Shown: positions 26,868-35,817 of the stretch, one piece after another | How the letters are laid out: the number at the start of each line of letters is the position of its first letter | Position numbering within the stretch: the stretch's first letter is position 1 | Source: Candidatus Poribacteria bacterium | GTDB lineage: Bacteria > Poribacteria > WGA-4E > WGA-3G | Direction of reading: 5' to 3' | DNA length: 64,000 nucleotides | Assembly: GCA_022821965.1 (NCBI GenBank) | Contig: JAJECN010000056.1 | Coordinates: 118,916 to 182,915, forward strand | Position numbers and translations under genes: made by a program | The notes under the pieces: generated by a model | Seen by the model: the letters and a program-made list of their open reading frames with translations, nothing else | Databases searched by the model: none | What the model was told of the DNA's origin: nothing

Positions 26868-27905
26868 TCAATTTGAAATCTTGATTGCTCCCCACGTCAC
26901 AGCCATCTTATCTAAGGGTTCCACTGGCAGCGAATCACCAACCCAACGTGGCAAAATAGGCAAACTATCCGGCAAAAGCACTAAACGCCGAACTTTCTGG
27001 GACGCAAAGGAATAGATGTAGAGACCAAAATTACCAAAACCTGTATCAACAGAGAATACAAGATATCTGCCATTCGGCGACCAATCTACTTGAAAGAACT
27101 GCCGCAAGTCGCGATTCGCCTTTTCTAAGAGGTTGATCCCATTCGCATTCACAATAAATATGCCTTCCTGAATCTGATCGACGACTTTTTCGTGGTTCCT
27201 CCCATCAATATCCGCAACAAATACACCTTCATGAAGCGGGGTGTAGGCAATCTTTTTACCGTCCCGGGAGAAACTGTAGAACGGGTAACGGCTTAAGAAA
27301 CCCGCACGTTCGTGGAATGGCAAATGTTTCTTGGCTTTTTCCTGACCATTGACATTCGACTCCCAGATCTCCTGATGCCTGTCCGTTGAAGTGAGATTGT
27401 AGAACACGGATTGCGCATCTGGTGCCCAGACGAAACCTGTCGGTTTTTCGCCAATTGGATGGGGTAACTTCCGTTTCTGTCGTCCATCCGGTGAAATTAA
27501 AAAGATTTCTGTGTCTATATCGCGTCCGCCTCTTATCCTTTGCGGACTGCCAGCATACACAATCCAACGTCCATCTGGAGACCAAGAAATATCGACGTAA
27601 GAATGGACTTGCAATATGATGGAACGAATTTTCTTACCGGTGCGAAGGTCTCGGATATGAAGAACATTACGGCGGTCAGGATCGCCGTCTACCGCTGCCA
27701 AAAAGCGACCATCTGGTGAAGGTGTCGAAATACCTTCTTCCGTAATGCGTGTAGGTGTAGGTACGGTATCATTCGGATGTATCGTGTAGGTCGTCCCACG
27801 ATAGGCGTAGACAATGATACCTTCTGCCCAACAGAGCAGATTCGGGCACATACCCGATAGAAGAATTATTACCGAAAACAGAAAAGTCAAGCGACGTGCG
27901 TCCAT
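26868..27905 (-). CDS. Secreted TolB-like beta-propeller with C-terminal WGxIK tail
   Basis: 345 residues. A signal peptide (RLTFLFSVIILLSGMCPNLLCWA) precedes PD40/TolB-type repeats: DISWSPDGRWIVYAG, GFVWAPDAQSVFYN, FYSFSRDGKKIAYTP and QVDWSPNGRYLVFSVD. These form a propeller that is periplasmic or outside the cell. The end PVEPLDKMAVTWGAIKISN matches the shared C-terminal motif. The restriction-modification gene begins about 30 nt downstream on the same strand, so it may share transcription, which would be an odd pairing. Confidence 0.82.
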   Translation of the reverse strand: MDARRLTFLFSVIILLSGMCPNLLCWAEGIIVYAYRGTTYTIHPNDTVPTPTRITEEGISTPSPDGRFLAAVDGDPDRRNVLHIRDLRTGKKIRSIILQVHSYVDISWSPDGRWIVYAGSPQRIRGGRDIDTEIFLISPDGRQKRKLPHPIGEKPTGFVWAPDAQSVFYNLTSTDRHQEIWESNVNGQEKAKKHLPFHERAGFLSRYPFYSFSRDGKKIAYTPLHEGVFVADIDGRNHEKVVDQIQEGIFIVNANGINLLEKANRDLRQFFQVDWSPNGRYLVFSVDTGFGNFGLYIYSFASQKVRRLVLLPDSLPILPRWVGDSLPVEPLDKMAVTWGAIKISN

Positions 27906-28266
27906 TAGGAATCCCTCATTTCAAAATAGCTGCACTAACAGCCAAGGTTAAGGTGCGTTGGTTAATTATCAAACATCACTCTGGACCCTCTTATGCTTAC
28001 AATTATTTTGCAAACTGAAAGAAGTTCAGGTTTATTAAACAAAATTAGTCGTTTTGGACTTGTAAAAGTTGCTAAAAAATGTTCTAAACCCTTGTGTTTA
28101 CTATGTTTTCGCTTGTTTCAAGTTGCCTAAAAATGATGGAATATGCGTGGAGGGATGGGGGGTACTCACCCCTTATTTGAAAACAAAAAAGCGAGTTGCT
28201 TTTTCTCGGTTCCACACTTACTTGATACTTTATCAGAAACCATCATAAAAAGCAATTCATTAAATA
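27906..28266. other. Intergenic region, nothing recognised
   Basis: About 360 A+T-rich nucleotides between the TolB-like gene and a family A element. No gene, RNA or convincing terminator seen. Confidence 0.4.
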
Positions 28267-28288
28267 GGAGTCCTTTCTGATGGATCTA

Positions 28289-28551
28289 TAGGTGTCAATT
28301 TAGGGCTTTTTCACAGTATTTTGTAGAAATGTCTCTACAAATGCCGCCCCTACGGGGCTTAGTTTTTTGGTCAGACGCTGCTATAAACATTGCGTCCCTA
28401 CGGGACTGAAGAGGTTTTTGAAGTCTTCAAGGTTTCTGCGTAGGATCCGGTTCGGTTAGGAATGCAGATCGCATTTGGTTGAGTACACCGCAAAACCGAA
28501 CCTACCGGTCTGGGGACTGAGACGGTTATTTTTTCTAAAATTGGCACTTAT
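28289..28551. mobile_element. Family A non-autonomous element, copy 1, with 22-bp direct repeats
   Basis: 263 bp. Left end TAGGTGTCAATTTAG, right end CTAAAATTGGCACTTA (inverted). It is flanked by an exact 22-bp direct repeat that begins GGAGTCCTTTCTGATGG: 28267-28288 and 28552-28573. Inside are two palindromic units, GCCGCCCCTACGGGGCTTA and GCGTCCCTACGGGACTGAA. It has split the start of an IS1595-like transposase remnant, because the flanking repeat contains that gene's first codons. Confidence 0.85.
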
Positions 28552-28564
28552 GGAGTCCTTTCTG

Positions 28565-28805
28565 ATGGATCTAATCAAGGTGATGGAGACGTTCCCAACG
28601 CAAGTAGACTGTATTATCTATCTGGAGCGTCTCAGATGGCAGGGCATGGCTGAGTGTCCACATTGTCGTCATAGTCTGTGGGTCAGACCAGACCTCGAAA
28701 TGAACGCGATTTAGGGGTGCCTCAAAGGACGGCGTGGTATCTGATGGCACGGATTCGGGCAAAGATGGGAAAGAGAAACATTGGAATTTTTGAAACTGGT
28801 GCGTA
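28565..28805 (+). pseudogene. IS1595-family transposase remnant (zinc-ribbon end)
   Basis: The frame from 28565 reads MDLIKVMETFPTQVDCIIYL and continues to RWQGMAECPHCRHS, the N-terminal zinc-ribbon region of IS1595/ISXO2-like transposases. It stops at 28712-28714 after 49 residues. A further match, MGKRNIGIFETGA, lies in another frame near 28766-28805. The DDE catalytic domain is absent. It is a decayed 5' fragment, interrupted upstream by the family A element. Confidence 0.65.
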
Positions 28806-28824
28806 AGTCCGATAAATTAACACG

Positions 28825-30732
28825 CTAAGGAACGGCTCTTGGGTCGTAAACTTCGACACTCGTAAGTGGACCTTCAGCACCGTCACTGTCTCCCCCAAAA
28901 ATATAAATTTGCCCATCTACGACTTCAGTCATATGCCCAGATCTTCCAATCAACATGTCTGGTGCTTGGGTCCAACAGTCGGTTGCAGGATCGTAGATCT
29001 CAATCGTCCCAAGGTTCTTATATTTCTTATCTTCCTGAATGTAACCCCCAATGACATAGACTTTTCCATCAACTATGCTTGCCGTGTGGCTTGTTCTCGG
29101 CGTAGGCATTTCTGTTATTTCCTGCCATTGATTCGTTTTTAGATTGAATACTTCAACGCTGGAAAGATACGGATCTGGCTCGTTCTGAACGCCCGACCAT
29201 CCTCTTCCACCGATAGCATATATTTCGCCATTCACAACACTGATTGCCGTGCAAGAACGGGCATGGGTTATATCTCTGGCTTTTGCCCATGTGTCCGTAG
29301 CCGGATCATATACCTCCACAGTTTCCAACCGCCACTGTTCATTGGAATTTGACATCCCACCAATGGCATAGATTTTGCCATCCATAACCGAGGTAGAAAG
29401 GAAAGACCGAGGTGTCGGCATATCCGCTTTCTGCGTCCACGTGTCTGTAGCCGGATCATACATTTCTACGGTTGTAAGTTTTTTTGTTTTCCACGAATAA
29501 CCCCTGGGTACCTTAATTTTCTCTGCTTGGTCTCCACCGATAGCGAATATTTTTCCATCCACAACCGAGGTAGATACAGCAGAGCGAGGTGTCGGCATAT
29601 CCGTCCTTCGTTCCCATGTATCGGTTTCCGGGTCGTACATTTCCACTTTTGAAAGCGTTAGGTCCCCGAATTCGTCCAGTTCGAGCCGAACTTGACCCCC
29701 TATTGCGAATATTTTTCCATCCACAACCGAGGTGGAAAAGTCAGACCGGGCTGTTGGCATGTCCTCTTTTCGCGTCCATTGCGCTGTAGGAAATCTGAGA
29801 GAATTCCCCCGTGTCTCGGAGACCAGAGGCGTATCAGGGGTCTGTAGCCTTGTCCCAATGTTTTTATTCGCGGAAGTCGCGCGTCCGACCTGGTTCCGTA
29901 GGTCGGGTTTTGAATCAATATCGAGAACGATGAAGGTATCAACAATTTCAACCGTGGGTTCGGATGCTGCCTCGAAACTATACGGCTTTTGAAAGCGGAC
30001 GAGGTGTTGGTGCGTCGCGCCTAATAGAAAGACAACCAAAAAGGTTGCGATACCAAAGGCACCCCACGGGAGCAGCGGTTTTGCAACCGGAGGTGGTATC
30101 GGTTTCAGGTCGGCGACTTGCCGCATGATGTTCTCCGTTAGGTTGGCGGGGAACTGCACGCCGCCGAGAACTTCCTGAACCAAAAGTTCTTGGTCTTCCC
30201 GCAAACGCTTTCGCGCTCGCCAGAGTCGGTTTGTAATCGTGTTTACTGAGACCCCTAAGAATTTGCTTATCTCCTTTGCTGTCATTTCACCGAGATAGTG
30301 GAGCGTCATTACCGTGCGCTCACTCTCCGGCAGTTTCGACAGAAGTTTTTCGGCGATCTCATGGCGATGCTCAGTCCCTTCTGTCTCACGTTGTTCCGAG
30401 GTATAATGGGCATAAGAAGATTCTTCTATTTCTTCCATAGGTGTGTCCTCCAGCGATTGCATCGCAGGTTTGTGTCTTTGGAGCCAATTAATACAAAGCC
30501 GATTTGCGATGACATAGAGCCACCCGGCAAATTGATTCGGATTTTTGAGGGTCGAGAGTTTCTTGTATGCTTTGAGAAATGTATCTTGCGTAATTTCTTC
30601 AGCGTAGTGAAAATCTTTAACCTTCCGCCATGCAAGTGCATGAACACCCTTTTGGTGCTTTTCGACTAACGTGCTGAATGCCTCATCGTCGCCTGACAGA
30701 ATTCTGCGAATCAGTTGAACATCATTTTCCAC
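28825..30732 (-). CDS. ECF sigma factor fused to a transmembrane helix and an outer Kelch propeller
   Basis: 635 residues from the GTG at 30732, which has GGAGG 9 nt upstream; paralogues begin at the same point. Sigma region 2 spans about 10-90 (EEITQDTFLKAYKKL, NQFAGWLYVIANRLCINWL) and region 4 about 130-182 (LPESERTVMTLHYLGEMTAKEI, LGVSVNTITNRLWRARKRLRE). A stretch like anti-sigma tails (NLTENIMRQVADLKP) leads to one membrane helix (LPWGAFGIATFLVVFLLGA, about 222-240). Six Kelch repeats fill 320-630 (SVVDGKIFAIGG-type). Expected topology: sigma inside, propeller outside. This suggests direct envelope sensing by a tethered sigma factor. A shared ECF-like promoter lies about 230 nt upstream. 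Confidence 0.9.
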   Translation of the reverse strand: MENDVQLIRRILSGDDEAFSTLVEKHQKGVHALAWRKVKDFHYAEEITQDTFLKAYKKLSTLKNPNQFAGWLYVIANRLCINWLQRHKPAMQSLEDTPMEEIEESSYAHYTSEQRETEGTEHRHEIAEKLLSKLPESERTVMTLHYLGEMTAKEISKFLGVSVNTITNRLWRARKRLREDQELLVQEVLGGVQFPANLTENIMRQVADLKPIPPPVAKPLLPWGAFGIATFLVVFLLGATHQHLVRFQKPYSFEAASEPTVEIVDTFIVLDIDSKPDLRNQVGRATSANKNIGTRLQTPDTPLVSETRGNSLRFPTAQWTRKEDMPTARSDFSTSVVDGKIFAIGGQVRLELDEFGDLTLSKVEMYDPETDTWERRTDMPTPRSAVSTSVVDGKIFAIGGDQAEKIKVPRGYSWKTKKLTTVEMYDPATDTWTQKADMPTPRSFLSTSVMDGKIYAIGGMSNSNEQWRLETVEVYDPATDTWAKARDITHARSCTAISVVNGEIYAIGGRGWSGVQNEPDPYLSSVEVFNLKTNQWQEITEMPTPRTSHTASIVDGKVYVIGGYIQEDKKYKNLGTIEIYDPATDCWTQAPDMLIGRSGHMTEVVDGQIYIFGGDSDGAEGPLTSVEVYDPRAVP

Positions 30733-30766
30733 CGTCACAATCCTCCATAATACACGAACAGATTTT

Positions 30767-30884
30767 TTATAGTAAAACCACAATTACTTAGACCTTGTAG
30801 AAGGGCGAGGTTGCAAACCTCGCCAGCGGTGTTGAGGTGTTTTGTGTTTCCAAAGTGCCCTCTTACCTTCGGGTTTTATTATAA
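30767..30884. repeat. Inverted-repeat element, family C copy 2
   Basis: 118 bp bounded by TTATAGTAAAACC and GGGTTTTATTATAA. Interior palindrome GGCGAGGTTGCAAACCTCGCC. It sits between the Kelch-sigma gene and its putative promoter at 30960-30996. Confidence 0.78.
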
Positions 30885-30959
30885 TTTCTCGCTTCTGATG
30901 CGTAAGTTTGACATAATGCATTATACCCTGAATGTGATATGTATCATAGCCCCTATGAC

Positions 30960-30996
30960 ATTAAAGACGCGCTCTTGGAATGGAAAGGTTGCATAA
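30960..30996 (-). promoter_or_regulatory. Shared ECF-promoter-like element, copy 1 (upstream of Kelch-sigma gene)
   Basis: Minus strand: TTATGCA (-35-like), 21 nt, GTCTTTAAT (-10-like). It is one of five copies in the window. About 228 nt upstream of the sigma start, with a family C element in between. Confidence 0.5.
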
Positions 30997-31039
30997 TTTG
31001 AAAATGGTTAGAGGTTAAGAGGCAGTCAGCAATCAGCGA

Positions 31040-32146
31040 TCAGTCTCTTTGAGATAGTTTCTGCTGTTCTGCTTTTAGTTCACCCCAACTTGTGGACAGT
31101 TTGCCGTTTGCTTCAACGGCACGAGATCCGGTATCGTAGACGAGAACATTTGTAGAAAATTGTCCACCTGCATCAAGACTTCCGAAGACATAAATGTTTC
31201 CGTTGACCGTCGCTGCCCCGAAAGTGTCAAGCGGGTTTGGCAATGCTGAGATCTCCCGCCACGTCTCTGTCCGTGGATGATACACATTCACGGTTGCTAA
31301 TTGCTGCAAGCCGCCTTTGCGTGTGTAACCGCCAATCAGATAGATGTCATCTCCAACAACAGTGCTTGAGAACCAATTTTTGAGTTCTAACATATCCTTC
31401 TTTTTTTGCCATTGACGGTTTATTGGGTCATATTCCTCGATGCTCGCCAGAAACTGACCTTCCCCCCAGTTTTGAGGGAGTGGCCATCCTTCTCCGCCAA
31501 TGACATAAATACGATTGTTGACAACCGCCACACCCCCAGGATCGCGCCGGGTCGGCATTTTGCGACCTTTCGACCAAGTATTCGTGGCAGGATCATAAAT
31601 GTCAACGCGGTCCATCCGTTGTTCCTGTCCGTCACCCAAGCCTGTTGTCCCCCCAATGAGATAGGCTTTTCCAGCAACCACGCCCAAACCGAAGTAGAAG
31701 CGGGAAATCGGCATCTCCTTTTTCCGGGTCCATGTATCTGTGAGTGGATCGTATGCCTCTACGCGATCCGCCATTTTCCAATTCTGAAGGAAATTGTCTT
31801 TTGAATTATACCCTCCAAAGACATAGATCGTGCCATTGACGACAGCGGCTTTTGCATTCGTACGTGGCGTTGGCATATCTGCGCCTCTCTGCCACGTGTT
31901 GGTTTGCGTGTCATAGATCTCAACAGTTGAAAGTCCAAAGGGACCCGCATTGTTGTTAAAGAGACTGCCACCGATGATATAAACCTTATCATTGACGACT
32001 GCGGTAGAGAATTCCCATCTCTTCGTGGGAAGCTGCGTTATCACTTCCCAATCCTCACCCGCAAAGGATTGTATTTGCATAAGCGAGGCAATGAGAACAA
32101 CGACACCTATAGCAATAGTTTTTTTACAATTTAACAGGCTTGACAT
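31040..32146 (-). CDS. Secreted Kelch-repeat protein with C-terminal KLxTxWGxLK motif
   Basis: 368 residues. A signal peptide (KKTIAIGVVVLIASLMQIQSFA) precedes six Kelch repeats with the STAVVNDKVYIIGG, AAVVNGTIYVFGG and GVAVVNNRIYVIGG pattern and the YDTQTNTWQRG partner strands: a complete six-bladed propeller. The end AVEANGKLSTSWGELKAEQ carries the shared tail, here followed by a longer 9-residue extension than in most. It is co-oriented between the WD40-dockerin gene (48 nt upstream) and the Kelch-sigma gene downstream. The sigma protein's outer domain has the same fold, so the two may be functionally linked. Confidence 0.87.
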   Translation of the reverse strand: MSSLLNCKKTIAIGVVVLIASLMQIQSFAGEDWEVITQLPTKRWEFSTAVVNDKVYIIGGSLFNNNAGPFGLSTVEIYDTQTNTWQRGADMPTPRTNAKAAVVNGTIYVFGGYNSKDNFLQNWKMADRVEAYDPLTDTWTRKKEMPISRFYFGLGVVAGKAYLIGGTTGLGDGQEQRMDRVDIYDPATNTWSKGRKMPTRRDPGGVAVVNNRIYVIGGEGWPLPQNWGEGQFLASIEEYDPINRQWQKKKDMLELKNWFSSTVVGDDIYLIGGYTRKGGLQQLATVNVYHPRTETWREISALPNPLDTFGAATVNGNIYVFGSLDAGGQFSTNVLVYDTGSRAVEANGKLSTSWGELKAEQQKLSQRD

Positions 32147-32194
32147 TTGAAATTTCTCCTTGTTCCGTGAATCCAGAAAGGGATTTTTTTTCCA

Positions 32195-34210
32195 TTACTT
32201 CAAAATTACCATCCGCCGCGTCGCTGAGAAATCTCCGGCGGTAAGTGTGTAAAAATATAGACCACTCGCAACCGGTTCGCCGACTGTATTCCTGCCATCC
32301 CAATACGCTGCGTGAGCGCGCGAGGTATACCGACCCGCCACCTGATACCCGAGAGACAGTTCACGCACCAGAATGCCGTGCGGATTGTAAATATCAATGT
32401 GAACCGCTGCTGGTGTTTTTAACTGATACGGGATCCATGTCTCTGGATTAAACGGGTTCGGATAGTTGTGCAACAGGGCGGTTTCCGTTGGCGTCAGAAG
32501 TGCCAAGAGGTCTTCAAGTACCACGATCCCTCTCGCCATCGTTGCGTCTTTATGTCCAAGTTGCTTTGCGCTGTGCAACCACCTCTGTACCTCTCCTGCG
32601 GTGAGTGTCTCAACGACGTGTGGATGTGCTGCGGGTGCCGATATAGTAACACTGAACGCTCCCGCCACCAAGACCAGGTCTTGAATGTTGACCACACCGT
32701 CTTTATTGACATCCGCCGCATCCTGTCCAGTTCCAGTTTGCCCGAACTGCGACGCGACGATGATGAGATCTTGGATATTGACGACACCATCGGCGTTGAG
32801 ATCGCCTTCCGGTTGAGATGGTTCCACGACGGACGTAGCGGGTGCAAACTCCCACAGTTGAACCGTCCGGTCCCAACTCCCGCTCGCTAACGTGTTACTA
32901 CCATCCATGGAGAAAGCCAAAGAGGTAACCCCACTCGTATGCCCTTTAAGGGTCTGTAGGGGGTCTCCGGTTTTCGCGTCCCACAACCGAATCGTGTCGT
33001 CATATATCTGAATCGTAAAGTCATTACCTCCACTCACTAATGTGCTACCATCGGGAGAGAACGCTACGGCATTGACATCATGGGTATGTCCTTTAAGGGT
33101 CTGTAGGGGGTCTCCGGTTTTCGCGTCCCACAACCGGATCGTCCGATCATAACCGCCACTCGCTAATGTGCGACCATCGGGAGAGAACGCTACAGTAAGG
33201 ACACCATTCGTATGCCCCTCAAGTGTGAGCTTGTGATCCCCGGTTTTCGCGTCCCACAGCCGAATCGTCAGGTCATAACTCCCACTCGCTAATGTGCTAC
33301 CATCGGGAGAGAACGCTATGGAGCGGATGTAATTTGTATGCCCCTCAAGCGTCTGCAGCGGTTCGCCAGCATCAGCATCCCACAACTGGATTACCCGATC
33401 ATAACCGCCACTCGCTAACGTGCCATCATCGGGCGAGAACGCTACGGCACGGACACCATCCGTATGCTCCTTAAGTGTCCGCTTGTGTTCTCCGGTTTTC
33501 GCGTCCCACAACCGAACCGTCCGGTCCCAACTTCCACTCGCTAACGTGCGACTATCAGGAGAGAACGCTAAGCAAGTGACACCCTCCGTATGCCCGCTAA
33601 GTTTCATCTTGTATTCTCCGGTTTTCGCGTTCCATAACCGAATCCCATGGTCATAACTTCCACTCGCTAATGTGCGACCATCGGGCGAGAATGCTACAGC
33701 AAGGACACCCCTCGTATGCCTCCAAAGTGTCATCTTGTATCGGTCGTTCGGGACACCCTCTACTTCCGCTGGAATGTCCGTAACTTTTCCTTCTGGCGTG
33801 AGTTGAAGCATATTCCGGCTGCCGTATTTTCCCCATACACCGTTGATGTTAAGCTCACCAACCCATCTGTACTCACCGGGAAGGGTTATCACATACCCGT
33901 ATAATCCGGTAGCTCTTTCTGAATCAGGAACATCAACCCAGGGGCTCGTTGAATCATCCCGCCTCTGCCATTTAGAGTTGCGAACTAAATCGAGAGAAAC
34001 AGTACTGCGGTCCTGTGCGGCATAAACGGTCCCTCGACCTATTGGTGGTACAAAGAGTATTGAAACTCCGTTCTTGAGTAGAAAGATACGTGATGTCGGC
34101 GGATACTCGTCCGCAGCCTGACTATAGTTAATGCCCTGCGTGCCAGCACCTATCAACACAACAACTAAAATCACTGCCAAGTTTTTTCGATTAACAATTG
34201 CGCTTTTCAA
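32195..34210 (-). CDS. Secreted WD40-dockerin protein with type IX secretion sorting domain
   Basis: 671 residues with a TTG start (AAGGAG 9 nt upstream), the same start codon as its paralogue at 38016. Signal peptide (LAVILVVVLIGAGTQGINYSQA), then a domain of about 120 residues holding GLYGYVITLPGEYRWVGEL. Seven WD40 blades follow (VAFSPDGRTLASGSYDHGIRL type); the sixth has an insert, FTIQIYD. A type-I dockerin pair (DLNADGVVNIQDLIIVASQFG and DVNKDGVVNIQDLVLVAGAF) comes next. The final 90 residues, NYPNPFNPETWIPYQL to SATRRMVILK, are a T9SS type-A C-terminal domain. This points to export across the outer membrane and surface attachment. Confidence 0.9.
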   Translation of the reverse strand: MKSAIVNRKNLAVILVVVLIGAGTQGINYSQAADEYPPTSRIFLLKNGVSILFVPPIGRGTVYAAQDRSTVSLDLVRNSKWQRRDDSTSPWVDVPDSERATGLYGYVITLPGEYRWVGELNINGVWGKYGSRNMLQLTPEGKVTDIPAEVEGVPNDRYKMTLWRHTRGVLAVAFSPDGRTLASGSYDHGIRLWNAKTGEYKMKLSGHTEGVTCLAFSPDSRTLASGSWDRTVRLWDAKTGEHKRTLKEHTDGVRAVAFSPDDGTLASGGYDRVIQLWDADAGEPLQTLEGHTNYIRSIAFSPDGSTLASGSYDLTIRLWDAKTGDHKLTLEGHTNGVLTVAFSPDGRTLASGGYDRTIRLWDAKTGDPLQTLKGHTHDVNAVAFSPDGSTLVSGGNDFTIQIYDDTIRLWDAKTGDPLQTLKGHTSGVTSLAFSMDGSNTLASGSWDRTVQLWEFAPATSVVEPSQPEGDLNADGVVNIQDLIIVASQFGQTGTGQDAADVNKDGVVNIQDLVLVAGAFSVTISAPAAHPHVVETLTAGEVQRWLHSAKQLGHKDATMARGIVVLEDLLALLTPTETALLHNYPNPFNPETWIPYQLKTPAAVHIDIYNPHGILVRELSLGYQVAGRYTSRAHAAYWDGRNTVGEPVASGLYFYTLTAGDFSATRRMVILK

Positions 34211-34221
34211 AGTACTACTCC

Positions 34222-34530
34222 TTATATACTAAGCTTTGGACAATTTTTAGGATTGCTTGTGTAATAACCAAGATGAATGAGAACCGCTCAAGCGTCAATA
34301 TAAGATTTCATTGATAGACATATCGCCCCGCTGGGGCTAAGAAGGGTGGGGTGTCTGGTTTTCTATAGACATATCGCCCCGCTGGAGCTAAAGAGATGTA
34401 TTTTTCTACAGGTTCTTTGCGTTTTTCAACTCGCTGAAAATACAACGTGCTTTTGGTGAGAGCAGACCCTTCTTTTTAAAGATTGACTTGAATTGCTTGT
34501 AAGTTGTCCAAGCTTTAGCTTATATAGTAG
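34222..34530. repeat. Inverted-repeat element, family D copy 2
   Basis: About 309 bp bounded by TATACTAAGCTTTGGACAA and TTGTCCAAGCTTTAGCTTAT. Two direct units GACATATCGCCCCGCTGGGGCTAA and GACATATCGCCCCGCTGGAGCTAA lie inside. Its tail (TTTTTCTACAGG, GAGAGCAGAC) matches copy 1 at 19751. It sits immediately upstream of the WD40 gene, so it may supply or block its promoter. Confidence 0.68.
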
Positions 34531-34581
34531 ATTCTATAATTACTTATACACTCAGCATCGGTGCGGTTAGGAAACCGCACC

Positions 34582-34600
34582 ATAGGTGTCAATTTTAGAA
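34582..34600. repeat. Solo family A terminal repeat
   Basis: ATAGGTGTCAATTTTAGAA matches the family A left end. The matching right end is missing before the next gene. Confidence 0.45.
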
Positions 34601-34618
34601 AAAACGCGTCATAGCATC

Positions 34619-34856
34619 GTAGGTTGGGTAGAGCGGAACCGAGAAAAATGGTCCCGACACCTCAAGCACATTTTACCACGCTACACCGCCCTATCAATCA
34701 ACGAGATAGCGAAACCCAACGGAAACGACCATGTTTGTAGTTTGACGCAAAGAACGTTGGGTTTCGCTGGCGATCTCTACACCTATACGGGTATATCAGG
34801 TGTGATGTATTTTGAAATATCTACCTTGATTTTCAACCCCGCTCAACCCAACCTAC
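34619..34856. repeat. Inverted-repeat element, family F
   Basis: 238 bp bounded by GTAGGTTGGGTAGAGCGG (34619-34636) and CCGCTCAACCCAACCTAC (34839-34856), near-perfect inverted repeats. Interior also has inverted copies of the GAAACCCAACG/CGTTGGGTTTCG type. Flanked by two copies of GGTGCGGTTAGGAAACC (near 34560 and 34868). Common appearance of a small non-autonomous element; no gene inside. Confidence 0.7.
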
Positions 34857-34931
34857 GGGACTAAGGTCCGGTGCGGTTAGGAAACCTCGCCGTAGGATTA
34901 GAAAATACGCCCATAGAAGTCGTGGCATGTT

Positions 34932-35759
34932 CTATTTGCGTTTAATATTGCCCCAAGTTGTTGCTAATTTTCCGATGGGATCAATAGCAAGGGCACCAGC
35001 GATTTCCTCAAAGAAACTTCTCTGATCTACGGCTTTGTCCGGATAGATGTCAACAGTGGCATGCGTTTTATCGTCGAAATGCAGGTTCATATATGCAGTA
35101 CCAGATATTTCACTACATCGGTAAACGAGGACATTCGCACCTTCTTGCAATTCGATTTCAATATTATAGTCAACTTGCCGCACGCCACCCGTCCAGTGAG
35201 AATTATTGTACCACTTTTCGCCGTTAATCCAAATCTGCGCGTGGTCGTCATGGGCAGGAGACATCACGGCTTTCATGTCCTCGGGTGTCTTAATAACAAT
35301 AATACCGTAGGTATCAATGTGGTTCACGGGACCACCCCTGTTCATGTTGTGAGAGTTCGCTGGATTAATTTCAAAGACTTCCCAACGTCTAACTCCACCA
35401 TGCTCCTTATCCCATCGGAGCAGAAAATTTTGCGTCAGTTTTAAACCTTCAATAGTCGAAAGTTTGGGCTGCGTCAGTTTACCCTTGGTGCCCTCCTCAA
35501 TAAAGTCTTTTCGGGCGGAGCCAGCGAATCTACTCTTCTCGTAGTTCCCATTAGGTCCATAATACTTCCTGATCCAGTTTTTGTTCTTTGAATGGTCTTC
35601 GTTCAACGCGGCTTCGGCTGGACTTTTGAACCAATCCGCCTCTTTTAAAGGACCACCCTTCATGTTAACCTCTCCTTGCGTGAATGCAAAATGGGAGACG
35701 TTCACAAACAGCGCGAACATAATCCCTATAACGAACACGAACCGATAAAACTTTCTCAT
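34932..35759 (-). CDS. Secreted protein of unrecognised family with C-terminal KLxTxWGxIK motif
   Basis: 275 residues from the ATG at 35759 (AAGGA 7 nt upstream; a longer open frame would overlap the LamG gene). A signal peptide (FYRFVFVIGIMFALFVNVSHFAF) is followed by a charged linker. A beta-rich domain then contains DHAQIWINGEKWYNNSHWTGG and LQEGANVLVYRCSE. This resembles PA14/CBM-like modules, where a bound ligand or ornament is described by WINGE...GxNxxxxR, but I cannot assign it firmly. The end AIDPIGKLATTWGNIKRK is the shared tail. It is the last gene of the run WD40, TolB-like, LamG, this gene. Confidence 0.72.
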   Translation of the reverse strand: MRKFYRFVFVIGIMFALFVNVSHFAFTQGEVNMKGGPLKEADWFKSPAEAALNEDHSKNKNWIRKYYGPNGNYEKSRFAGSARKDFIEEGTKGKLTQPKLSTIEGLKLTQNFLLRWDKEHGGVRRWEVFEINPANSHNMNRGGPVNHIDTYGIIVIKTPEDMKAVMSPAHDDHAQIWINGEKWYNNSHWTGGVRQVDYNIEIELQEGANVLVYRCSEISGTAYMNLHFDDKTHATVDIYPDKAVDQRSFFEEIAGALAIDPIGKLATTWGNIKRK

Positions 35760-35817
35760 TGAAATGTCCTTATTTTGTGAATATAATGATTCGCTGATAG
35801 AAATCATTTTAGAGATT

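Noticed and set aside
19840..34380. Repeated GCCCCGCTGGGGC palindromes considered as a CRISPR array
   Set aside because: Units are not evenly spaced, are scattered over tens of kb, vary in sequence and have no cas genes; they sit inside inverted-repeat elements.
34586..34864. Open frame of 92 codons over the family F element
   Set aside because: It covers the inverted-repeat element ends, has no ribosome-binding site and no recognisable protein.
34560..34889. A fourth family A copy with 22-bp direct repeats GGTGCGGTTAGGAAACC...
   Set aside because: Only the left end is family A; the sequence before the second repeat does not match the right end, and this palindrome-type sequence is common elsewhere in the window.
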